Source: Hymenobacter fodinae
Lineage (GTDB): Bacteria > Bacteroidota > Bacteroidia > Cytophagales > Hymenobacteraceae
Assembly: GCF_004745825.1 (NCBI RefSeq)
Contig: NZ_SRLA01000002.1
Span: 1,488,001-1,552,000, forward strand
Length of the DNA: 64,000 bases
Reading direction: 5' to 3'
In this document: in pieces, positions 57,810 to 64,000 of the stretch
Layout: the number at the start of each line of letters is the position of its first letter
Numbering within the stretch: the first letter of the stretch is position 1
Translations under genes and position numbers: made by a program
Notes under the pieces: generated by a model
The model's input: only the letters and a program-made list of their open reading frames with translations
Databases searched by the model: none
Told to the model about the DNA's origin: nothing

Positions 57810-60800
57810 CCCAGCGTAGTCCGTTGCCGAACCAGCGCCCGGCGGCCTTGTGCGTTGTTGATATCCTTTACATCAACTATCACGGGTTGCCGGGCCATGG
57901 CCTGGGCTAGCTGATTGTAGTCAATATTCGGGCCGGCGGCGGCGGCACTCGCACGCACTGTGGCACCCCCGTCGCCCGATGCCACTACGCCCACCGGACC
58001 GCCAATGGCTAGGCGCTGTGGTTGGAAAATAGGCAAGTAGGAGAGTAGACTTCCGGCCAAGGCCTGTTGGCGCATAGATTCCACTACAGCATGGCCACCG
58101 GCGCGGTGCACCTCTTCAGCAGTCCAAACGTGTTCACCGTTTGAGAGCAAGGCCGGGATAGAATCCGATGTGCCACTACCTGGGCCATCAACCCGCCCCC
58201 CTTCAGCAAAGCCGGCCGTAATGGCTGCCTTGGCCGTTTCGAAGGCAGCCGTGATAAGGCCCGATAGGATAGCGGCCCGGGTAATGCCAGTAGCACCAAA
58301 TGTGGCTACACTATCCGGCTGAGCTAACGAAGTAGTTACAGCAGCGGCTTGTTGCGCCAAGACTACTTTTTGCAGCGTATCGAGAAGCAGGATTACCAGC
58401 GTTTTACCGAACTCATCAAAATCGGCCGTTTGCTGCGTAAGCAAATCTCCCAGCGCCTGGCCTACGGTGGCAGTAAAGTCTTGGGTTAGGTCGCTAATAA
58501 CCTGTAGCCGCTCCCGTTCCTTTGCTGTGATACGTGCCACCTGCGCTATTTCTACGTTGGTGCGCTGGGCCGCTAGGTCGGTAGTGTCCTTGTTGAACCG
58601 CTTAGCAATCTGAATACGAGCCTCGTATGCAGCCAAATCCTGCAGGTAGGCAGCATCTTGGTACTGTTGTTCTGATAGCGCGCCACTTGCCCGGGCCCGC
58701 TCCAGTGCCTGCTGTTGCTCGGTTATAGTTCGTTCGGCGGCATTGCTAGCTTCCTGGAAGCGGGTTTCGTTCGCCTCTCTTTCTGCCTGGGCATTAATGA
58801 GCCGTTGCCGGGCCTCATTGTTTTGCTTCTCATCTAAGGCGGCAATCTGCAGTAGGCGTTGCTTTTCAATAAGCTCGCGGCTTATTTCCAATTCTTCACT
58901 AGAGCCCACTTGCGCCCGGGCTAATCGAGCATTCAGTGTATCAATATCGGCCTGTAACGCATCCGACTTGCGGCGGCTGGCAAATCCTCTGGCCAGTTCG
59001 GCGGCGTCGCTGTTGTACTTCTTTTCGAGGGTTAGCCGGTCCTGATCTGACAGCCCCTTCTGGGTAAGTTCAAGCTGATACGCATTGCTCAGCTTTTGCC
59101 GTAAGATATTCTCCTCTTCCTCCGAGTTGGCTTTTACACTACGCAACTGAAGGTCTAACTCCTCACTCTGCGCTTGCAACTGCTTAGCCCGAAACTCTCT
59201 TCGCAAATCGGCTATTTCGTCTAACGCCCTTTGCTCAATCTCGCGGCGCTGGCCTCCGGTTATATTGATGGCAGAGGCCTCCGCTTTGGCCGTGGCTTCG
59301 ATGGCTTTTATACGGGCGTTTAGCTCCGCTTTGCTGCCATCTGCTGCTGCAATAGCCAGCGCTGTATAGTGCCCTTTGGTGTTAGCAAACTCGCGGTCTT
59401 GCAGCTCCTTTGCCAACTGGAACCGGTTTGTAATAAGCTCATTCTGCTTACCAGCGGCATCCTCTTGAATGTCTCTCAGCTCATTCTGGGCTTCCTTGAA
59501 AGTTTTAAATTCCTCATCGTTGAGTTTTTCCAACCCGCCGCGCTGGTCAGCTTCGGCTTTGAGTAGAGCAATCTTGCGCTGCGCTAATTCACTAAGGGTC
59601 TTCTCGCGCCGTAGCTCAGTAGCATACGCTAGCTCGTTCGCCTGTTGCCGCTTTTCAATGCTGTTACGCTCATTGTCGCGTACGTTTTTAGCCCTCTCAA
59701 CCTCATTGAGTAGCTTCTTATTCGTGTCGATATTGCGCAGCGTATCCCGCTCCAGCTTCTGGCGTTCGATGCTCAGGTCTTTAGCTAGCACTATCTCGCG
59801 GGAGATTTCGTCGCCAATACCCGACATAGCCGCTTTGGCCGAAGCAGCTGCTCCGGAGAAGTTGCCATCAAACAGTTGCTTGATAGCGCGGCCTGCCAAC
59901 CCTACGCGGTCAATCAAGACATTGAACGTGGCGCTAACTTGCGCCATCACGTTGTCTAGTAGCTGCGTGCCCTCCCTGGTCTTGGTGAGGTAAGTTGCCA
60001 GCGAGCCCAGTACGACGACAAAGGCACCCAACCCAGTTGCGAGAAGGGCAAGCTTCAGGGCACCGAGTAGCGTAATTTCCCCGGCCGTAGCAGCCTTGGC
60101 AATATTCACTATCTGGGTAAACCGTTCCTTTACCGTATTGTAGCGGGCGGTAGCGCCGGAGAAAACATCGGTAGAACTCGCCGCATCTTTCAGCGCAGAG
60201 CCTACGGTCTTAGCTTCCTTCGGAATTTCCTCAAGCTGCTTTTCTAGGCCCGCAACCTTGAAGCCGATACGGGTATAGGCCTCGCTGGAATCTTCCAGCT
60301 GCTCCTGTTCCGCTTCTAGCTTGACAACCTCTTGAATTACCGGCCGGATGGCGTCGCCATAGCTTTTCAGCTTTGCCTGGGTTTGCTCGAACGAGAGGCC
60401 CGCTTTCGCGCCGGCTTCCTGTGCAGCTTTTTGCACAAACCCTATTTGGGTTGTAATCTTCTTGTACTCGTCTGAGCCCTCGCCGACCTGCTTCTGCTGT
60501 TCTTCCAGCTTCACCAGTTGCTGAATAACGGCGGTAATATCTTTACCGATAACCCCGTAATTGCCGACCTGGCGCCGGAAGTCTCCTACATTAACCCCGG
60601 CCGCGAGTAGGGCCTCATTCGTTTCCTTTAGTTCTGCAGTAAGGGCTTTGCCGGCCTCCGTGTTGAGTCGGTTTTCCTTGCCCATGGCGTTGTATTGCGC
60701 CGTAAGCTGAGCTGACTTAGCCTTCAGGGCATCTACACTACCTTCCTCCGCTTCGTTGGCTTTACGAGCAATTTCAGCCGCCTTTGCCGCCTCGGTGCGC

Positions 60801-61207
60801 TCTCGCTTCGTGGCAGCAATGGAAGCCGTAAGGTTGTCTTGCTGCGTTTTCAGCACGCCGCCTTTATCGGCACTGGCTTTCTCCTCATCACTGAGCGCCG
60901 CATACGCCGCTTTGCTGGCTTTCAACTGTTGCTGCATCTGCTCCAAGCTCCCAGCCTGGGCTTGGTTGGCGCGCACCTGGGCCGCGTTGGCCTCATTTAG
61001 TATTTTCTGCTCCTTAACCAGAGCATCGGCCTGAGCCTTTAGGCGCACCTGAGCGGCGGCCAACTCATCCGAAGACATACGGCCTTCCTGAAAAGCCTTT
61101 TTCATATCAACCGCCGCCTGCCGGTTGGCGTTGAGGTCTTTTTGAATGGCTATAAGGCGTTGATCATTGTAATTAATGTCAACTTCTAAGATTATTTTTT
61201 CAGCCAT
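57806..61207 (-). CDS. Tape measure protein
   Basis: A 1,133-residue protein with coiled coils over residues about 10-330 and 440-850 (for example ANEAEEGSVDALKAKSAQLTAQYNAMGKE), a hydrophobic segment near residue 390 (LLGALKLALLATGLGAFVVVLGSLATYL) that becomes a membrane channel in many tape measures, and a C-terminal region with FAEGGRVDGPGSGTSDSIPALLSNGEHVWTAEEV, the signature end of phage tape-measure genes in Bacteroidota. It sets tail length and helps DNA enter the host; by length a tail of about 170 nm is expected (1.5 angstrom per residue). Confidence 0.92.
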   Translation of the reverse strand: MAEKIILEVDINYNDQRLIAIQKDLNANRQAAVDMKKAFQEGRMSSDELAAAQVRLKAQADALVKEQKILNEANAAQVRANQAQAGSLEQMQQQLKASKAAYAALSDEEKASADKGGVLKTQQDNLTASIAATKRERTEAAKAAEIARKANEAEEGSVDALKAKSAQLTAQYNAMGKENRLNTEAGKALTAELKETNEALLAAGVNVGDFRRQVGNYGVIGKDITAVIQQLVKLEEQQKQVGEGSDEYKKITTQIGFVQKAAQEAGAKAGLSFEQTQAKLKSYGDAIRPVIQEVVKLEAEQEQLEDSSEAYTRIGFKVAGLEKQLEEIPKEAKTVGSALKDAASSTDVFSGATARYNTVKERFTQIVNIAKAATAGEITLLGALKLALLATGLGAFVVVLGSLATYLTKTREGTQLLDNVMAQVSATFNVLIDRVGLAGRAIKQLFDGNFSGAAASAKAAMSGIGDEISREIVLAKDLSIERQKLERDTLRNIDTNKKLLNEVERAKNVRDNERNSIEKRQQANELAYATELRREKTLSELAQRKIALLKAEADQRGGLEKLNDEEFKTFKEAQNELRDIQEDAAGKQNELITNRFQLAKELQDREFANTKGHYTALAIAAADGSKAELNARIKAIEATAKAEASAINITGGQRREIEQRALDEIADLRREFRAKQLQAQSEELDLQLRSVKANSEEEENILRQKLSNAYQLELTQKGLSDQDRLTLEKKYNSDAAELARGFASRRKSDALQADIDTLNARLARAQVGSSEELEISRELIEKQRLLQIAALDEKQNNEARQRLINAQAEREANETRFQEASNAAERTITEQQQALERARASGALSEQQYQDAAYLQDLAAYEARIQIAKRFNKDTTDLAAQRTNVEIAQVARITAKERERLQVISDLTQDFTATVGQALGDLLTQQTADFDEFGKTLVILLLDTLQKVVLAQQAAAVTTSLAQPDSVATFGATGITRAAILSGLITAAFETAKAAITAGFAEGGRVDGPGSGTSDSIPALLSNGEHVWTAEEVHRAGGHAVVESMRQQALAGSLLSYLPIFQPQRLAIGGPVGVVASGDGGATVRASAAAAGPNIDYNQLAQAMARQPVIVDVKDINNAQGRRALVRQRTTLG

Positions 61208-61212
61208 CGGAG

Positions 61213-63492
61213 CTAGTGATTGTCTTCGTTGAAGCGGTACTCGTTATTTTCCAGAAGCATAGCCTGGTCGTTCTCCGTAATCCGCACGTATTGGTCGCCT
61301 GTGGTTGGAATGGACACTTCAGCGGCCGGAATGTTGGTTGTATTCAAGCTGACGAGGGTACATGGCACGGGGGCGGTTTGGCCTGGCGTGTACTGGTCAA
61401 TCAGATTGAGGTAGTAATCGCCTATTAGGGCCCCGTAACCTGGCCAATGCGGAATATTCAGGCGCACCGGCAGGGTAAAATCCAGTTGCGCAATGTCGGC
61501 GGCATTCAGGTGCACATCTACTTCTACAATGTGCACTCGTCGTAGCACCCGGCCCAAGGTCAGGAAGTAGGCTGGGAGTAAATCCTCGCCAAAGTCTAGG
61601 CCTAGGAATGTGACGCCAGCAGTGGGCGTAAAACCTGCATCGTTGTTGCCGTTGCCTACCCGTACATTCGGTATGGCGGGCTGGTCTAGATACAACACAG
61701 AGAAGTATGGCGCATCTCCCTCGCCTTGAAATAGCTCGGACTCTTTTGCTACTCGCCAATATGCGGGGTTAGTACCCGGCCGGGCGTTGATTGAGCCTAG
61801 AGTGTCTTTCGACTGCCAATAGCGGCCCCTGTCCAGTACGAAGTAATCAAGCGGGTACGTCGTATTAGGCCGCCATAGCTCAAAGTTTGAACCTTGTGCC
61901 TGCGTGAAGCGAGGAACATAAGGCAAGGTAGATGCTCGCCGTAATGCGGGGCCATCCTGTAGCGCAGCAAACGGGGCTACGTACGCCTCTTTTCCCTCTG
62001 CGATGGTAGTATCAAGCGAATAGGGAAGCATACCCTCGCCTTGGTAGTCGGGTTTGTCGAGCAACTCATAGGCCCCGGGCGCTTCTTCGTAACGGAAGTA
62101 ATTCTTCTGTCCGATGGAGTCGAGCCGGAACTTTTGCCGGGGGCGTAAGGTGCGGTCAACCTTGCTGCTCCAGTCCTGTACCCGGCCGGCGGCTAGGTTG
62201 CGGTTTACATCTGCAAGTAGATCCGCCCGAATGAGGCGCTGCTCCTGGTCGGTCTGGAATAGTACGCCGAACTGGTTGGCCAATAGCTTAAGAAACTCGC
62301 CGCGGCTAATATCGGGCAAGCTCGCGTCTAGATGCACCGGGCTATTGTCGTAGGCCCTGGCCAGCGGCGTAACCACTAGGCGCGCGCCGGCGGCAATGCT
62401 GGCCTGCATGCGGTTTTCGGTGGTAAGCTGTACTATAATTTCCCCGCTGCCACTTACGCGACTGAAGGTGGTATCAATCTTAATCCGGCGTGTTTGTGGG
62501 GTTATGCCGCTATTCCATTGCCCCTCAAAGATTGGCTCATCATGGAAGTTCAAATTGTTTTCAGCTACTAGCAATCCGACCTTCTGCGTACCGGCATACG
62601 ACCCCCCGGTGCCTTGGTACGTCACATCGAATACCAGTTGCACGCGGTAATCGGCTACCTCCGCCGGCAACCGGTAAAACGAGCCGCCGCCCATCTTCGG
62701 GTATAAGTGCAATCCTTCATCCTTCACAGCTTCCGGGAAGGCCAGCGTTAGGACCGTGGTAGTACCGGTGCTGGAGATGGTTTGCGCGGCGGTGCTCTTA
62801 GCTTCTAGCGTGTGAAACTTCAAATATTCTTCTCGCCGACGTGGGCCCACTTCGCCGCCTAGCAATTGGTGGCGCTGGAAGCGGTCTTCTGCTAAGAGGG
62901 AGCCCGTTAGCGTATACCCTGGCAGGGCATCGGCAACGATGCGCTCTAGTAGCATCCGGCTAAATACGGCGGGGCTTAGCTCGGAGTAGTGCACTACGGC
63001 AGTGCTGGGCGTAGGATACCGCTTGGTAAGGCGCCCATCATCAACCAGCGGATACGTGTAGGCTGCTGTGGGCGTGTTGGCTTGGGCTAACTGAACTGCC
63101 GAGAGGGAGAAGAAGTGGTCGTAGTCGGATAAGTCTAGGCCTCGCAAGGGCTTGTCGCCTACAGCGGCAAAGAGGGCTCCGGCCGAAGTGGTGAGGGTAA
63201 TATCGTATCCATCGGCGGCCTGCTCCAGTAGTGCATGCCCCTGCAAAATCAGCACATCGTTGTAACGCAGTACCGCCGGAAGTAGCCGGTAGGGGCTGGT
63301 TGTGTCGGAATCGTAGGCGTGAGGCACTCCCAGCACCTGCAGGTTCCGGTTGGTCAGAGGCAAGACGAACGACTCGGAGAAGCCCGCTTCCCGCGTTTCG
63401 AAGTTATTCAGATCGAATACACGGTAGCTGAGGGCGACTTCCGCTCCATCGGGCAAATCAACCAAGAAGCCATCAAGGGTCAGTGTCAGCAT
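61213..63492 (-). CDS. Tail hub / tail-tip protein
   Basis: A 759-residue protein immediately upstream of the tape measure. It opens with MLTLTLDGFLVDLPDGAEVALSYRVFDLNNFETREAGFS, has a long mixed core (EFLKLLANQFGVLFQTDQEQRLIRADLLADVNRNLAAG, RDNSKVDRTLRPRQKFRLDS-like) and ends in an element common in phage tail hubs: DIAQLDFTLPVRLNIPHWPGYGALIGDYYLNLIDQYTPG. That segment resembles gp27/Tal-type hubs. The start at 63492 overlaps the stop of the 32-residue peptide as TGATG and removes 11 residues of the longer frame. Host contact is plausible. Confidence 0.6.
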   Translation of the reverse strand: MLTLTLDGFLVDLPDGAEVALSYRVFDLNNFETREAGFSESFVLPLTNRNLQVLGVPHAYDSDTTSPYRLLPAVLRYNDVLILQGHALLEQAADGYDITLTTSAGALFAAVGDKPLRGLDLSDYDHFFSLSAVQLAQANTPTAAYTYPLVDDGRLTKRYPTPSTAVVHYSELSPAVFSRMLLERIVADALPGYTLTGSLLAEDRFQRHQLLGGEVGPRRREEYLKFHTLEAKSTAAQTISSTGTTTVLTLAFPEAVKDEGLHLYPKMGGGSFYRLPAEVADYRVQLVFDVTYQGTGGSYAGTQKVGLLVAENNLNFHDEPIFEGQWNSGITPQTRRIKIDTTFSRVSGSGEIIVQLTTENRMQASIAAGARLVVTPLARAYDNSPVHLDASLPDISRGEFLKLLANQFGVLFQTDQEQRLIRADLLADVNRNLAAGRVQDWSSKVDRTLRPRQKFRLDSIGQKNYFRYEEAPGAYELLDKPDYQGEGMLPYSLDTTIAEGKEAYVAPFAALQDGPALRRASTLPYVPRFTQAQGSNFELWRPNTTYPLDYFVLDRGRYWQSKDTLGSINARPGTNPAYWRVAKESELFQGEGDAPYFSVLYLDQPAIPNVRVGNGNNDAGFTPTAGVTFLGLDFGEDLLPAYFLTLGRVLRRVHIVEVDVHLNAADIAQLDFTLPVRLNIPHWPGYGALIGDYYLNLIDQYTPGQTAPVPCTLVSLNTTNIPAAEVSIPTTGDQYVRITENDQAMLLENNEYRFNEDNH

Positions 63493-63590
63493 CAGAGCAG
63501 GGCAATGGTTAAAACTAAAGCCCACAATAGAGCCCAGACTACGGCGAACAGAGCAACTAAAACTCTAATCATTATGCGCTTACCTGCCAT
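63492..63590 (-). CDS. 32-residue single-helix membrane peptide
   Basis: A short frame, MAGKRIMIRVLVALFAVVW then ALLWALVLTIALL, with a basic start and one long hydrophobic helix. It begins 1 base after the stop of the preceding gene and its TGA overlaps the ATG of the hub gene (TGATG), so the three are tightly packed. The packing supports translation. A role in host membrane interaction or a chaperone for tail assembly is possible; nothing is known. Confidence 0.55.
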   Translation of the reverse strand: MAGKRIMIRVLVALFAVVWALLWALVLTIALL

Positions 63591-63591
63591 C

Positions 63592-64000
63592 TTATTGCGT
63601 CTGAATAAGTAGGGGAGAGTAAGCTACCGTGAAGTCTACCACGTAGATTTTATCCAGCACCTGGTAGTCGCGGAAGCTGCCGGGCTGCACCTTTAATGGC
63701 ACGTATTGACCAGTCGGCAGGCGCTCGTATACTTGGATGCTGGAGCGAATGCCGCGCAAAATGGCGGCCTGTGTAGCGGTCAAGCGGTCGGAATACACAT
63801 TCATGGTGCGGCGCACCGGGCCGCGGCTGGCGTAGCGCTCTGTTCCGGTTTCGTCCGTGTAGCCTGTGCCATCGGCAACGTCGGTGCCGTGCTCATGCTT
63901 GCCCCGAAACAGGCCCCAATCCCAACCCCCGAACCGATTCAGCCAAACGAATTGCCGGTAAAATTGCGGGCATGGCCACTCGGTGGCCGATTCGGGAATG
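63592..64000 (-). CDS. Phage tail protein, partial (start beyond the window)
   Basis: The frame is open from the right edge for 135 residues. It includes QFVWLNRFGGWDWGLFRGK, a motif typical of Bacteroidota phage structural proteins, then TDVADGTGYTDETGTERYASRG, ATQAAILRGIRSSIQVYERL and a C-terminal DKIYVVDFTVAYSPLLIQTQ. It stops 1 base ahead of the 32-residue peptide. A distal tail or tail-completion role fits its place before the hub. Confidence 0.5.
   Translation of the reverse strand, partial: IPESATEWPCPQFYRQFVWLNRFGGWDWGLFRGKHEHGTDVADGTGYTDETGTERYASRGPVRRTMNVYSDRLTATQAAILRGIRSSIQVYERLPTGQYVPLKVQPGSFRDYQVLDKIYVVDFTVAYSPLLIQTQ

Larger units (their letters stand above)
45136..64000. mobile_element. 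Tailed-phage prophage, partial (structural genes)
   Basis: About 19 kb of phage morphogenesis genes: a portal, prohead protease, capsid, tape measure, tail hub and fibres, almost all on the minus strand with 1-20 base gaps or overlaps. It adjoins tRNA-Ser and continues beyond the right edge. Integrase, terminase, replication and lysis genes are not in the window. The left boundary is an inference: somewhere between the tRNA 3' end and the late terminator. Confidence 0.9.

Noticed and set aside
1..64000. CRISPR array, rRNA genes or a complete insertion sequence
   Set aside because: No regularly spaced direct repeats, no rRNA-like stretches and no transposase with terminal repeats were seen.

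Overview
The window looks like the chromosome of a GC-rich member of the Bacteroidota, most likely Hymenobacter or a close relative in the Cytophagales. The signs are a type IX secretion (T9SS) type B sorting domain, two SusC-like or CarboxypepD-regulated TonB receptors, a 72-residue stand-alone PspC protein, a response regulator fused to a Crp domain, several Bacteroidota -7 boxes of the form TAnnTTTG, and start codons with no obvious Shine-Dalgarno sequences. The genus is an inference from protein style and not from a search.

Positions 1-27 kb hold ordinary accessory and housekeeping genes: an OmpA-like lipoprotein (cut by the window edge), PspC, a GT2 glycosyltransferase with YbaB, a TonB receptor, a PAS histidine kinase with a REC-Crp regulator facing a thioredoxin-like/universal-stress pair, a T9SS-exported adhesin-like protein, histidine ammonia-lyase, hisS, a STAS protein, a DUF2459 protein, a GH125 plus GH92 mannosidase pair, a Dabb protein, two small exported proteins, a second TonB receptor and a GH43 enzyme.

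Positions 28-39.6 kb hold a coherent two-operon system: membrane fusion protein, serine hydrolase and TolC in the first; ABC ATPase, ECF sigma factor, two FtsX/MacB permeases, an NtrC-type regulator and its kinase in the second. Both operons start with sigma-54-like promoters flanked by the same 16-bp inverted repeat at exactly the same spacing, which points to control by the NtrC-type regulator encoded in the second operon. MORN-repeat, thiolase and BatC/BatB-like genes follow.

A tRNA-Ser(GCU) at 44.9 kb marks the edge of a tailed-phage prophage that fills 45.1-64 kb and runs off the window. Read along its minus-strand transcription it carries a tail protein, a 32-residue membrane peptide, a tail hub, the tape measure, a prohead protease-scaffold, the capsid, a tail-tube candidate, the portal, a connector, three mosaic fibre proteins, a fibre, and finally an unusual tandem array of tyrosine-rich microproteins (29-47 residues) that share an MSIxYxPIFxxFYxLY start. 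A two-gene plus-strand islet (ribbon-helix-helix-like protein and lipoprotein) interrupts the structural genes and looks like a lysogenic-conversion moron.

Across the chromosomal part the 10-mer AGTGGCCTAG/CTAGGCCACT recurs far above chance, often at or just after stop codons.
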